Shown: positions 34,259 through 43,814, counted from the stretch's first letter. The stretch: DNA of 64,000 nucleotides from Jannaschia helgolandensis (GCF_900109285.1 NZ_FNZQ01000001.1:587001-651000), one strand, 5' to 3'. The notes: generated by a model from the letters alone, not told the origin. Made by a program: numbers and translations.

Positions 34259-34720
34259 TCAGGGCAGCGGCAGCGCGGCATGCTCGACCACGACTTCCAT
34301 CACTGCATAGGTCCGCGTCTCGCGCACACCCGGCAGCTCCAGCAGCGTCTCGGACAGGAAAGCGCGATAGGCGGCCATGTCGCGATGCCGTGTCTTGAGC
34401 AGGTAATCAAAACCGCCCGCGACCATATGGCAATCCTCGACCCCGTCCATCCGCCGGATCACTTTGGCGAAGTCGTCGAAGACATCCGACGACGTGCGAT
34501 CCAGCTTGACCTCGACGAAGGCGGTCAGACCGCGCCCCAACGCGGCGGGCGACAGCACGGCCCGAAACCCGGCGATCACACCGTCGCGCTGCAAACGCCG
34601 CATCCGTTCTGCCGTGGCGTTCGGCGACAGGCCGATCCGGTCCGCCAATGCGGTCATTGCGATTCGCCCGTCGGCCTGCAGGATTTCGAGAATATTGCGG
34701 TCGTGCCGGTCGAATTGCAT
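34259..34720 (-). CDS. putR: Lrp/AsnC-family regulator, probably PutR
   Basis: A 153-residue transcription factor. N-terminal helix-turn-helix (residues 5-50: DRHDRNILEILQADGRIAMTALADRIGLSPNATAERMRRL) and a C-terminal RAM ligand-binding domain (FVEVKLDRTS, ECHMVAGGFDYLLKTR type). It is divergent from putA with a 131-base shared promoter region. In Agrobacterium and Rhodobacter, PutR of this family activates putA in response to proline; the same role here follows from position. Confidence 0.85.
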   Translation of the reverse strand: MQFDRHDRNILEILQADGRIAMTALADRIGLSPNATAERMRRLQRDGVIAGFRAVLSPAALGRGLTAFVEVKLDRTSSDVFDDFAKVIRRMDGVEDCHMVAGGFDYLLKTRHRDMAAYRAFLSETLLELPGVRETRTYAVMEVVVEHAALPLP

Positions 34721-34851
34721 TGGATTTCTCGGTGTATTTGATGTTTCAAAGGCGATCTATCGGAAGAATGCCCGCCTGTCCCTGATCTTTGGTGAAAACC
34801 GCATCCAGAAGCGGCGTATTCGGGGGCATCGCACGGAAACCGGAGACTGCC

Positions 34852-37803
34852 ATGCCCTTCGCCGCCCCCTATGCCCCTGCCGACGAATCGCTGATCGCAT
34901 CCTTGATGCCGTTCGCCAGGGTCGCCCCGACGACACGCGCCCATGCGGAACATCTGATCGGGGCCATTCGCGGTGCCCGCACCCGGATCGGGGGGCTGGA
35001 GGACTTTCTGCGCGACTACGACCTGTCGACCCGCGAGGGCCTGGCCCTGATGGCGATGGCCGAAGCGCTGTTGCGGGTGCCCGACCAAGGCACCCAGGAC
35101 GCGTTGATCGCCGACAAGATCGGTGCGGGTGACTGGGACGGGCACGAGCCTTCGGACGCCTGGCTGGTGTCGGTCGCGACCTGGGGCCTGGGTCTGTCGA
35201 ACCGCCTGTTGCGGCCCGGCGATACCGTTCCCGGCGTGCTGGGCGGGTTGACCCGGCGCATCGGTGCCCCAGCGGTCCGCGCCGGCGTGCGTCAGGCGAT
35301 GCGCTTCATGGGCCACCAGTTCGTGCTGGGCGAGACCATTGAATCCGCCCTCAAACGCGCCCGCGAAATGGAGGCCAAGGGCGCGCTCTACAGCTATGAC
35401 ATGCTGGGCGAGGGGGCCCGCACCCGCGCCGATGCCACCCGTTACGCCAAGTCCTATGCCGACGCGATCGAGGCGATCGGCAAATCCGCCGGCACCCGTC
35501 CCCTGCCGTTCCGGCCCGGCATTTCCGTCAAGCTGTCCGCGCTGCACCCCCGCTACGAGCCGCGCAACAAGGACGCGGTTCTGCGCGACCTCGTCCCCGT
35601 GCTGCGCGATCTGGCCAAACGCGCCAAGGCCCATGACCTGAACCTGACCATCGATGCCGAAGAGCAGGATCGGCTGGAGCTTTCCATCGCCGTGATCGAG
35701 ACCGCCTTCGCCGACGATGCCTTCCGCGACTGGAATGGCTTCGGTCTGGCGATCCAGGCCTACGGCAAACGCGCGCTGGCCGTCATCGACTGGGCGGGCG
35801 AGCTGGCCCGGACCCACGGTCAGACCCTGATGGTGCGGCTGGTCAAGGGTGCCTATTGGGACACGGAGGTCAAACACGCTCAGGTCGAGGGGCACGCCGA
35901 TTACCCGGTTTTCACCCGCAAGGCGGTCACCGATCTGAACTACCTCGCCTGCGCCAAGCGGATGCTGGCGCTGCGCCCGCATCTCTATCCGCAATTCGCC
36001 ACCCACAACGCGCTCTCCATCGCGCAGATCATGACGATGGCGGGCGACGCCACGAAAGCCGGGCCAGGGTTCGAGTTTCAGCGCCTGCACGGCATGGGCG
36101 AATCTCTCTATGCCGCCGTCATCCGCGAAACCGATGTGCCCTGCCGGATCTATGCGCCGGTTGGCGGGCACCGCGATCTGCTGGCCTATCTGGTCCGCCG
36201 TTTGCTGGAAAACGGGGCCAGCACATCCTTCGTCGCCATGGCCGGGGACAAGGATGTGCCGGTCGATGATGTTCTGGAATTCCCGACCGATCTGGCCGAA
36301 ACGCCGCGCCACCCGCGCATCGCGCTGCCCGGAGCACTGTTCGGGGGCCGCCGTAATTCCGACGGTGTGGAATGGGGCGCGCAGGACGATCTGACCGCCC
36401 TCGCCACCGCGATGCGCAACGCGCCCGAAGCGCCGGAAGTGAAGCCTCTGACGGCCAGGCAGATCGACGCCGTGATGTCGCGCGCCGCCAGGGCTGCGCC
36501 GCTCTGGCGGGATACACCCGTCGCGACCCGCTCCACCGCCCTGCGCCGCGCCGCCGATCTGCTCGAAGACAACCGTGCGGCCCTGATGGCGACTCTGGCG
36601 CGCGAAGCGGGCAAGACCATCGACGATGGCGTGGCCGAATTGCGCGAAGCCGTCGACTTCCTGCGCTACTACGCGGACGAGGCCGAAGGCATCTGCATCC
36701 CCCGCATCCTGCCCGGTCCCACCGGCGAGGCGAACCGCTGGCAGGCGCGGGGACGGGGCGTCTTCGTGACCGTTGCCCCGTGGAACTTCCCGCTCGCCAT
36801 CTTCCTCGGGCAGACCGCCGCAGCGCTGTCGGTCGGCAATGCCGTCGTCGCCAAACCCGCGCCGCAGACCCCGCGCATCGCCGCGCAGGCCGTGGCCCTG
36901 CTGCATCGCGCGGGCGTGCCGGAAGACGCGCTGATCCTTGCCCCCGGAGGGGTCGAGGTCGGGCAGGCTTTGATGACGCATCCGGCGTTGGCCGGCGTTG
37001 CCTTCACCGGCTCCACCGCGACGGCCAAGGCGATCAACCGCGCGCTGGCGGACCGGGACGGGGCCATCGTGCCGCTGATCGCGGAAACCGGCGGCGTGAA
37101 TGCGATGATCGTCGATGCGACCGCCCTGCCGGAACAGGTGACGCGCGATGTCGTGGCCTCGGCCTTCCGCTCCGCCGGGCAACGCTGCTCGGCCTGTCGC
37201 ATCCTTTATGTGCAGGAAGATGTCGCCGACCGGATGCTGGAGATGATCCAGGGTGCCGCGGCGACCCTGACGCTGGGCGATCCGATGGACCCGGCCACCG
37301 ACGTCGGCCCGATCATCGACGCCGACGCCCTGTCGCGCCTGACCGACCATATCGCCGGGCACACTCCGATCTGGCAGGGGGACGCGCCCGACGGTCTGTT
37401 CCTTCCGCCCACCATAATCGAGTTGGGCCGCGACGAGAAACTGACGCAGGAAATCTTCGGGCCGATCCTGCATGTCAAACGCTGGAAGGCCGGTCAGATC
37501 GACCGCGTGCTGGACGAAATCGCGGCGACCGGCTTCGGCCTGACCTTCGGGCTGCACTCCCGCATCGACGCGACCATCGCCCATGTCACGGCGCGGGCGA
37601 CGGCGGGCAATGTCTATGTCAACCGCAACCAGATCGGCGCCATCGTCGGCTCGCAACCCTTCGGTGGCCACGGATTGTCGGGCACCGGCCCCAAGGCGGG
37701 CGGTCCGCTCTATCTGACGCGCTTCGTCGAGGAAGTCGTGGTCTCGACCGACACGACGGCGGCGGGCGGCAACGCGACCCTGATCGCGATGGAGGCGCGC
37801 TGA
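34852..37803 (+). CDS. putA: Bifunctional proline dehydrogenase / P5C dehydrogenase PutA
   Basis: A 983-residue enzyme oxidising proline to pyrroline-5-carboxylate (FAD) and on to glutamate (NAD). The proline dehydrogenase barrel spans about residues 60-440 (MLGEGARTRADATRYAKSYADAI, VKLSALHPRYE). The aldehyde dehydrogenase part spans about 520-975 with VAPWNFPLAIFLGQ, the catalytic glutamate in LIAETGGVNAMIVDA and the catalytic cysteine in SAGQRCSACRILYV. It has no N-terminal ribbon-helix-helix DNA-binding domain, which fits control by the divergent Lrp-type regulator. The ATG at 34852 follows GGAG with six-base spacing. Confidence 0.96.
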   Translation: MPFAAPYAPADESLIASLMPFARVAPTTRAHAEHLIGAIRGARTRIGGLEDFLRDYDLSTREGLALMAMAEALLRVPDQGTQDALIADKIGAGDWDGHEPSDAWLVSVATWGLGLSNRLLRPGDTVPGVLGGLTRRIGAPAVRAGVRQAMRFMGHQFVLGETIESALKRAREMEAKGALYSYDMLGEGARTRADATRYAKSYADAIEAIGKSAGTRPLPFRPGISVKLSALHPRYEPRNKDAVLRDLVPVLRDLAKRAKAHDLNLTIDAEEQDRLELSIAVIETAFADDAFRDWNGFGLAIQAYGKRALAVIDWAGELARTHGQTLMVRLVKGAYWDTEVKHAQVEGHADYPVFTRKAVTDLNYLACAKRMLALRPHLYPQFATHNALSIAQIMTMAGDATKAGPGFEFQRLHGMGESLYAAVIRETDVPCRIYAPVGGHRDLLAYLVRRLLENGASTSFVAMAGDKDVPVDDVLEFPTDLAETPRHPRIALPGALFGGRRNSDGVEWGAQDDLTALATAMRNAPEAPEVKPLTARQIDAVMSRAARAAPLWRDTPVATRSTALRRAADLLEDNRAALMATLAREAGKTIDDGVAELREAVDFLRYYADEAEGICIPRILPGPTGEANRWQARGRGVFVTVAPWNFPLAIFLGQTAAALSVGNAVVAKPAPQTPRIAAQAVALLHRAGVPEDALILAPGGVEVGQALMTHPALAGVAFTGSTATAKAINRALADRDGAIVPLIAETGGVNAMIVDATALPEQVTRDVVASAFRSAGQRCSACRILYVQEDVADRMLEMIQGAAATLTLGDPMDPATDVGPIIDADALSRLTDHIAGHTPIWQGDAPDGLFLPPTIIELGRDEKLTQEIFGPILHVKRWKAGQIDRVLDEIAATGFGLTFGLHSRIDATIAHVTARATAGNVYVNRNQIGAIVGSQPFGGHGLSGTGPKAGGPLYLTRFVEEVVVSTDTTAAGGNATLIAMEAR

Positions 37804-37814
37804 ACCTCGCCCGG

Positions 37815-37836
37815 ACGTCGGACACATATCCGACGT
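37815..37836. terminator. Hairpin between convergent putA and GMC oxidoreductase genes
   Basis: Perfect 8-base arms ACGTCGGA (37815-37822) and TCCGACGT (37829-37836), six-base loop, 12 bases past the putA stop. No T-run on either strand. A tandem 11-base repeat (GTGGATCACCC twice, 37835-37856) follows it. Probably a shared 3-prime end structure. Confidence 0.5.
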
Positions 37837-37873
37837 GGATCACCCGTGGATCACCCGTCGAATCCGCCGGGTC

Positions 37874-39490
37874 TCAGACGCTGGCCCGCTGGTCCTCCAG
37901 GATCATATCGGAGGCCTTTTCTCCGATCATGATCGCGGGCGCATTGGTGTTGCCCGACACGATCTCCGGCATGATCGAACAATCTGCGACGCGCAGGCCA
38001 GCGATGCCATGCACCCGCAGACGGTCGTCCACCACGGCCCCCGGACCCGACCCCATCTTGCAGGTGCCGGTCGGGTGATAGATCGAGACCGAGTTGCTGC
38101 GCGCCCAGTCCAGCGTGCCCGCGTAATCGTCGAGAGACAGGTCTTTCGTGGGCCGGAATTCCTCGGATATCTTGTCGGTCAACGGTGCATTGCGCGCGAT
38201 GCGCCGGGCGATGTTCACACCCTCGACAATCGTGCGACAGTCGGTTTCCTCGGACAGGTATTTCGGAATGATCCGCGGATAGACCCCGGCATCGCTGCTG
38301 GCCAACCGGATTTCCCCACGGCTTTCGGGCCTTAGCTGGCAGACCGACATCGTGAACGCCGAAAAGGGATGCACCCCTTCGCCCGGTGAATCGGCGGACC
38401 ACGGCTGCACGTGGAACTGGATATCGGGCGTCGCCACATGCTCCCCGGTTTTGAAGAACCCGGTCGCCAGCGAAGCCGCCATCGTCATCGGCCCGGACCG
38501 GAACAGTGCGTATTTCAGCGCGATCTTCGCCTGATCGACCAGCGACCGAACCTCGTCGTTCAGCGTCGGCTCGTTGCATTTGAACACCAGCCGGGCCTGC
38601 AGATGGTCCTGCAGGTTCTTGCCGACACCGGGCAGGTCGGCCTGCACCTCGATGCCATGTTCCTGCAACTGCGCCGCCTCGCCGATGCCCGACAGCATCA
38701 GCAGTTGCGGCGAATTGATCGACCCGCCGGAGACGACGACCTCCCGCCCCGTCTTGACGATATGCTCCTTGCCGGAGCGGTCCCGATAGACGACCCCGGT
38801 GCAGCGTTTGCCCTCCAGGATCAGCCGTGTCGCAGCCGCATTCGTGATGATCGTCAGGTTGTCGCGCGACCGGGCAGGGTTCAGGAAGGCCACCGCCGCC
38901 GAACACCGCCGCCCCTTCTTGGTGGTCAGCTGGAAATACGCGGCCCCTTCCTGCGAGGCGCCGTTGTAGTCGGGGTTGAAGGGATAGCCTTCGTTCTGCG
39001 CCGCCGCGACCCAGGCGTCGCAGATCGGCCGTTGCAGACGCATGTTCGACACCCAGAGTTCGCCCTCGGACCCGTGATGGTCGTCGGCCCCCCGCTCCTG
39101 ATGTTCCGACCGTTTGAACAGCGGCAGCACGCTGTCCCAGCCCCAGCCCTTGTTGCCCATCTGTTGCCAGCGATCGTAATCCTCGGCCTGTCCGCGCACA
39201 TAGAGCAACCCGTTGAGCGACGACGACCCGCCCAGAACCTTGCCGCGCGGCCAGGAGATCGAGCGGTCGTTCAGACCGGGGTCGGGTTCCGTGCGGTAGC
39301 ACCAGTCCACCGAGGGATTGTTCATCGTTTTGAAATATCCGACCGGCACGTGGATCCAGGGGTTCCAGTCGCGGCCCCCCGCCTCCAGCAGAATCACCTT
39401 GTTGTTCGGATCTTTCGACAACCGGTTTGCAAGCACGCACCCGGCGGAGCCGCCTCCTATGACGACATAATCTGCAATCTGTTCCGCCAT
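37874..39490 (-). CDS. GMC-family FAD oxidoreductase (choline dehydrogenase-like)
   Basis: A 538-residue flavoprotein. N-terminal ADYVVIGGGSAGCVLANRL is the FAD-binding fold; GKVLGGSSSLNGLLYVRG is GMC signature 1 and [16 protein letters not shown] signature 2; the C-terminal YHPTGTCKMG carries the active-site histidine and is followed by a second conserved histidine/asparagine region (SGNTNAPAIMIGEKASDMI). Related to BetA but divergent from a TRAP transporter operon rather than in the bet cluster, so its substrate is probably the TRAP ligand, an alcohol or polyol (inference). Start at 39490 chosen because the family N-terminus begins there. Confidence 0.88.
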   Translation of the reverse strand: MAEQIADYVVIGGGSAGCVLANRLSKDPNNKVILLEAGGRDWNPWIHVPVGYFKTMNNPSVDWCYRTEPDPGLNDRSISWPRGKVLGGSSSLNGLLYVRGQAEDYDRWQQMGNKGWGWDSVLPLFKRSEHQERGADDHHGSEGELWVSNMRLQRPICDAWVAAAQNEGYPFNPDYNGASQEGAAYFQLTTKKGRRCSAAVAFLNPARSRDNLTIITNAAATRLILEGKRCTGVVYRDRSGKEHIVKTGREVVVSGGSINSPQLLMLSGIGEAAQLQEHGIEVQADLPGVGKNLQDHLQARLVFKCNEPTLNDEVRSLVDQAKIALKYALFRSGPMTMAASLATGFFKTGEHVATPDIQFHVQPWSADSPGEGVHPFSAFTMSVCQLRPESRGEIRLASSDAGVYPRIIPKYLSEETDCRTIVEGVNIARRIARNAPLTDKISEEFRPTKDLSLDDYAGTLDWARSNSVSIYHPTGTCKMGSGPGAVVDDRLRVHGIAGLRVADCSIMPEIVSGNTNAPAIMIGEKASDMILEDQRASV

Positions 39491-39583
39491 CGGATAAATC
39501 CCCAACTCATATTTTGAACCGGATGCATGCCCGATCACGAAAGAAAAGCTTGTCAGGCGGAGTTTAGAATGCTGAATAATGAG

Positions 39584-39608
39584 ACTGCAAGTATCATATT
39601 TGCAATCT
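39584..39608 (+). promoter_or_regulatory. Palindromic operator candidate upstream of the TRAP operon
   Basis: An 11-base arm GACTGCAAGTA (39584-39594), three central bases, and TATTTGCAATC (39598-39608): nine of eleven positions pair. Core TGCAA-N9-TTGCA is perfect. It lies just before the Shine-Dalgarno AGGGAGG (39610-39616) of the TRAP binding protein, so a bound regulator would block transcription. The IclR protein encoded at the operon end is the natural candidate. Confidence 0.5.
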
Positions 39609-39622
39609 AAGGGAGGATTAAT

Positions 39623-40855
39623 ATGAAAGCGTCCAACGCTCTGAGCGGGATATCCCGCCGTGATCTGTTCAAACTGTCGGGCCAATATGGCCTGTCATCC
39701 GTCGTTCTGGGTGCCTCGGCCCTGACAGGTGCCGTGACTTTGGGAGACGTCGCCCGCGCCGCTGAATCGACCTATGAAAAGCGCTTCGCCAAGGAAGCGA
39801 AGCATACATTCAAACTGGGCGCGGCCGGGTTCAATGCGCGCAACCTGTTGATCGAACGCGCTGGTGTGCTTGAATTTGCCCGCGATCTTGAAAGCCGCAC
39901 CGATGGCGAAATCCGGGTCGAGTTCATCGGCGACAACCAGATCTGTGGCCAGACATCCTGCGTCGAGAAGACCCAGTCGGGCATCGTCGACATGTATGCG
40001 GCCTCGACCCAGAACTCCGCTGGCGGCGCGCCGTACCTGAACGTGCTGGACTATGCCTACATGTTCCCGGGCCGGGCCTCGCAGTATCACTTCCTGTATT
40101 CGCCCGAATCGGTGTCCGTCCTGCGCGACCCGCTGGAGAAGCGTCACGGACTGAAATTCCTGTTTTCGCACGCCGAACTGCGCGGCATGCAGATGGGTTC
40201 GACCTTTGCCGACAAGCCGACGGTCACCAAGCTGGAAGAATTGTTCGGCACCAAGAACCGCGTCACGGGGACCCAGCTGGGTCGCATCGCGATGGAGCTT
40301 CTGAACCTGAACCCGGTTCCGGTCGCATGGGAAGAGACGCTCGACGGTCTGAAGCAAGGCCTGATCGACGGGGCGGAGACCTGGGCCTCGGCCGTGGCCT
40401 ACGCCAACATGTCGCCGGTCGTGTCGCAATCGGTCGACCTGAGGTTCTTCTGCGGGACCGAGCATACGTCGATGTCCGCCTCCAAGTTCGACGCCCTGGG
40501 CGGCGAGCTTCAGGACGCGGTCCTGGAATCGTCTTACCTGGCGCAGGTCCACGTGCAGGCCGCCAACGAGGCTGCGCTCGTCAAGACCGTCGGCTTCAGC
40601 GATCCGGTCCTGCCGGGCACGATCTTCGCCGAAAATGATGTGCGCGTGGCCTTCCTGGCCGACGACCAGATCAGGATGGCCGAAGAAATGTGCTCCCCCG
40701 AGTTCAACCCTGAGCCTTGGGCGCAGTGGCGCGAGCGTCTGAACGGCTGGGCCGGTGGCATGGACACCTACCAGACGATCTATGACGTCGCGCGTCAGGT
40801 TCCGGCCGATATGAAGCCCGAGAATGTCGAGCCGCGCCGTTGGTGGAAGTCCTGA
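39623..40855 (+). CDS. TRAP transporter substrate-binding protein (DctP type)
   Basis: A 410-residue periplasmic solute receptor. The N-terminus has a twin-arginine motif SRRDLFKL with a hydrophobic stretch ending about residue 46 (ARAAE), so it is probably exported folded by Tat. DctP-family segments include RTDGEIRVEFIGDNQICGQ, and GLKQGLIDGAETWASAVAY near the ligand-binding arginine/tryptophan region. A GGAGG ribosome-binding site precedes ATG 39623. It delivers an unknown carboxylate-type ligand to the DctQ/DctM-type permease encoded downstream. Confidence 0.88.
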   Translation: MKASNALSGISRRDLFKLSGQYGLSSVVLGASALTGAVTLGDVARAAESTYEKRFAKEAKHTFKLGAAGFNARNLLIERAGVLEFARDLESRTDGEIRVEFIGDNQICGQTSCVEKTQSGIVDMYAASTQNSAGGAPYLNVLDYAYMFPGRASQYHFLYSPESVSVLRDPLEKRHGLKFLFSHAELRGMQMGSTFADKPTVTKLEELFGTKNRVTGTQLGRIAMELLNLNPVPVAWEETLDGLKQGLIDGAETWASAVAYANMSPVVSQSVDLRFFCGTEHTSMSASKFDALGGELQDAVLESSYLAQVHVQAANEAALVKTVGFSDPVLPGTIFAENDVRVAFLADDQIRMAEEMCSPEFNPEPWAQWRERLNGWAGGMDTYQTIYDVARQVPADMKPENVEPRRWWKS

Positions 40856-40990
40856 GTTCAGACGAACCGCAGGAAAACGGACCGGGCGCATCATGCGTGC
40901 CCGGTTCGATCACGGGACAGATGATGAAGCACGCGTCATCGTAATCCGCACAGGCCCTGAGTGGCCATGACAGCTTGGGAGGGCACGTCG

Positions 40991-41665
40991 ATGGGATGGT
41001 TCGACGGAATGGGCGCGATCATATCCGCCCTTTTTGCAAACGACGCCTGGACACTGGGCGACGCACTGCGGGCCAATCCGCAGGCCCTGTGGACGCTGGG
41101 GTTTCTTGTCACCGTTCTGGGCGGGCTCGCCGTGATGGCGATCTATCGCGCGGTTCCGTTCATCGAACGGTATTTCGAACCGACGATCATGGTGGTCAGC
41201 TATCTGACCATCGGTGGCATCATCTTCATGGGCGTCATCGACCGCTTTTTCCTCAACGGTCAGCCGCCCTGGTCCACGACTGTCCCGCCCTTCCTGTTCC
41301 TGATCATGACCTGGGTCGGATGCAGCTATAACGTCAAGCTGCGGACCCATCTGGCCTTTGCCGAGTTCCGCACGATCATGCCCCGCACCGGACAATTCGC
41401 CTGCCTTCTGCTGGACGCCGTGCTGTGGCTGGGCTTCGCCTGGATCGTGATCGTCACATCGACGCAGGAAACCATCGGTGCGGCCGCGAACTTCCGTTTC
41501 ATGGCCGGCACCGACAACGTCATGCAGTGGTGGTTCCTGATTTCCGTCCCGCTGGCCTGGCTGCTTCTGTCGGGTCGGGTGTTCCAGAACCTGGCCGACG
41601 ACCTGCGCAACTATCGCCGCGGCGACGTGATGATCCGGCAGGCCGTGATCGGGGGTGATGCATGA
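40991..41665 (+). CDS. TRAP transporter small permease (DctQ type)
   Basis: A 224-residue inner-membrane protein with an N-terminal hydrophilic stretch and four hydrophobic segments (near residues 35-52, 62-85, 98-112 and 135-160, with a further one near 180-200). The central WSTTVPPFLFLIMTWVGCSYNVKLRTHL resembles DctQ. ATG 40991 was preferred because GGGAGGG lies seven bases upstream; ATGs at 40961 and 40967 lack such a site. It overlaps the large permease start by four bases. It is longer than the usual DctQ (about 160-190 residues). Confidence 0.82.
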   Translation: MGWFDGMGAIISALFANDAWTLGDALRANPQALWTLGFLVTVLGGLAVMAIYRAVPFIERYFEPTIMVVSYLTIGGIIFMGVIDRFFLNGQPPWSTTVPPFLFLIMTWVGCSYNVKLRTHLAFAEFRTIMPRTGQFACLLLDAVLWLGFAWIVIVTSTQETIGAAANFRFMAGTDNVMQWWFLISVPLAWLLLSGRVFQNLADDLRNYRRGDVMIRQAVIGGDA

Positions 41666-43029
41666 CCGACGGCACCATCGTCACGCTGATTTCCATCGGC
41701 GTTACCATCCTGTTCATGCTGGGCGTTCCCGTCTTTCTGGTCATCGGCTACTGGGTCATCGGCATGTCGTTCCTTCTGGCGCTGCCGCTGCTGAACATCG
41801 GCGCGGCGTTGGCCGACGTCTTCACCGACGGCTTCGCGCTTCTGGCAATGCCGCTGTTCATCCTGACCGGCGACCTGATCAACCGGTCCGGCATCGCGCG
41901 GCGCCTTTCCGACTTCGCCTACGCCTGCCTCGGCTGGATACGCGGCGGCCTCGCCATGGCGGCACTCGGGGCCTGCGGCCTGTTCGCGGCGATCTCCGGC
42001 TCCAACTCGGCCACGACGGCCACCATCGGCTCGATGCTGCACCCGGAAATGGTCAAGGGCGGCTACGACGAACGCTTCTCGGCGGCAACTGCGGCGGCGG
42101 GCGGCACGGTCGGGATCATCATCCCGCCGTCGATCATCTTCATCGTCTACGGCTTCCTTCTGAATCTGCCGATCAGCGACCTGTTCGTCGCAGGCATCAT
42201 TCCCGGCACGCTGATGGTCATCGCCATGATGACGGCGGCGTTCATCCTGTCGTGGAAGAACAAGTGGGGCATCCTGATCGGCCTGTCCTTCGGTCGTATC
42301 GTCAAGACGGCCATCGGCGCGTGGCTCGGCTTCTTCGCCATCGGCCTTGTCCTCTGGGGCATCTACACCGGCAAGTTCAGCCCGACCGAGGCGGCGGGCG
42401 TCACCGTCGGCTTCTGCATCATCGTCGGTTTCATCTCCCTGCCGCTGTACAGGATGATCAACCACGGACGCGGCGACGACCGGCCCGACATCGCCGACCG
42501 CACCTATTCCGAGATGCTGGTCGTGCGCGGCTTCGGCCCGCTGGAACTGCCGTCGATCACCATGCGTTCGGCGCAGATCACCGGCATCCTGGCACCGCTG
42601 ATCGCCGTCTCCGTGGTGATGCAGCAGATCCTGTCGGTCATGGGCGCGCAGGAGGTCATCAGCGCTTTCGTCATCGGCATGGGGGGGTATTACGCCGTCC
42701 TGTTCACCGCGATGGCCATCGTCTTCGTGTCGGGCATGGTGCTGGAAAGCCTTCCGGTCACCATCATTCTGGCCCCGATCCTGGCCCCCATCGCGGCGCA
42801 GGTCGGCATTGATCCGATCCAGTTTGCAGTCATTTTCCTGGTCGGGGCGTCGATCGGGTTCATCACGCCGCCCTATGGCCTGAACCTCTATGTCGCATCG
42901 GGCGTCACGGGCGTTCCATACTTCCAGCTCCTGCCCTATACGGTGCCATATCTCGTGGCGCTGATTTCGGTCTGGATCCTGATCTCTCTGGTCCCGGAAC
43001 TTTCGACGCTACTTCTGCCGGGCAGGTGA
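41662..43029 (+). CDS. TRAP transporter large permease (DctM type)
   Basis: A 455-residue inner-membrane sodium-driven transporter with about twelve hydrophobic segments. Diagnostic DctM stretches: FALLAMPLFILTGDLINRSGIARRL, AISGSNSATTATIGSMLHPEM, and GTVGIIIPPSIIFIVYGFLLNLPISDLFVAGIIPG. The late loop SIGFITPPYGLNLYVASGVTGVP is also typical. It overlaps both neighbours by four bases. Substrate unknown. Confidence 0.94.
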   Translation: MTDGTIVTLISIGVTILFMLGVPVFLVIGYWVIGMSFLLALPLLNIGAALADVFTDGFALLAMPLFILTGDLINRSGIARRLSDFAYACLGWIRGGLAMAALGACGLFAAISGSNSATTATIGSMLHPEMVKGGYDERFSAATAAAGGTVGIIIPPSIIFIVYGFLLNLPISDLFVAGIIPGTLMVIAMMTAAFILSWKNKWGILIGLSFGRIVKTAIGAWLGFFAIGLVLWGIYTGKFSPTEAAGVTVGFCIIVGFISLPLYRMINHGRGDDRPDIADRTYSEMLVVRGFGPLELPSITMRSAQITGILAPLIAVSVVMQQILSVMGAQEVISAFVIGMGGYYAVLFTAMAIVFVSGMVLESLPVTIILAPILAPIAAQVGIDPIQFAVIFLVGASIGFITPPYGLNLYVASGVTGVPYFQLLPYTVPYLVALISVWILISLVPELSTLLLPGR

Positions 43030-43799
43030 ACATGGACGGTCAACGCAGCGATCCCATTCCCACGAACCTGCGCCTCCTCCTCCTGCTGGAGGAGGTCGCG
43101 CGCAGCGGCGAGCCGATTACGCCGACGGAAATCAACCTGACGCTCGGCCTGCCGAAACCCACGATCCATCGCCTGTTCTCGACCCTGCTGGACGAAGGCT
43201 TTCTGCAACGCGACATCGGGGGTCGCGCCTATCTGCCGGGCCCGCGCCTGCGCAGCCTTGCGGGTGGCGTCCTGTCGTCGTCCCGCATTCGCGCGTCCCG
43301 CCAGACCGTGCTGAAACGTCTGAGCGCGGAAATCGGCGAAACCTGCAACATCGCCCTGCCAGACAACGAGAGCATGGTTTATCTGGAGCGGGTCGAGACC
43401 GAATGGCCGTTACGCATCCAGCTGCCGACCGGCACGCGGGTGCCGTTCTACTGCACCGCGTCGGGCAAGATGTATCTCTCGTCTCTGTCGCGGCGCGCGC
43501 TGGACAGTTACCTGTCCTCCACTCCGCTGACGGCGCGCGCGCCAGGAACCTTCACCGACCGCGTCCAGCTCGAGGCCGAAATCGACCGTATCCGCGCGGA
43601 AGGCTATGCAACGGACCGGGGCGAATTCATGCCCGACATGATTGCCGTCGCCGTTCCGATCAACGAGGAGAATGGACGCATCCTCGCGACGCTCTCGTTC
43701 CACGCTCCGACGCAGCGCCTCGATATGGAGCGGGCGCTGTCGTTTTTGCCCAACCTGCAAGCCGCGGCACGTGAACTGGCTGCCATCGTGTCGGGCTAA
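43026..43799 (+). CDS. IclR-family transcriptional regulator
   Basis: A 257-residue regulator. The N-terminal winged helix (residues 10-70) has LLLLEEVARSGEPITPTEINLTLGLPKPTIHRLFSTL; the C-terminal IclR ligand domain has NIALPDNESMVYLERVETEWPLRIQLPTGTRVPFYCTASGKMYL and the late MIAVAVPI. The GTG at 43026 overlaps the permease stop (GTGA); an ATG at 43032 is the alternative start. It closes the TRAP operon and probably controls it and the divergent oxidoreductase through the palindrome at 39584. Confidence 0.9.
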   Translation: MNMDGQRSDPIPTNLRLLLLLEEVARSGEPITPTEINLTLGLPKPTIHRLFSTLLDEGFLQRDIGGRAYLPGPRLRSLAGGVLSSSRIRASRQTVLKRLSAEIGETCNIALPDNESMVYLERVETEWPLRIQLPTGTRVPFYCTASGKMYLSSLSRRALDSYLSSTPLTARAPGTFTDRVQLEAEIDRIRAEGYATDRGEFMPDMIAVAVPINEENGRILATLSFHAPTQRLDMERALSFLPNLQAAARELAAIVSG

Positions 43800-43814
43800 A
43801 AAAACCGAACCCGA

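Noticed and set aside
34654-37827. Very long open frame (over 1000 codons) on the minus strand across putA
   Set aside because: It is antisense to a certain enzyme gene; such frames arise from the high third-position GC of the coding strand. Its translation has no domain.
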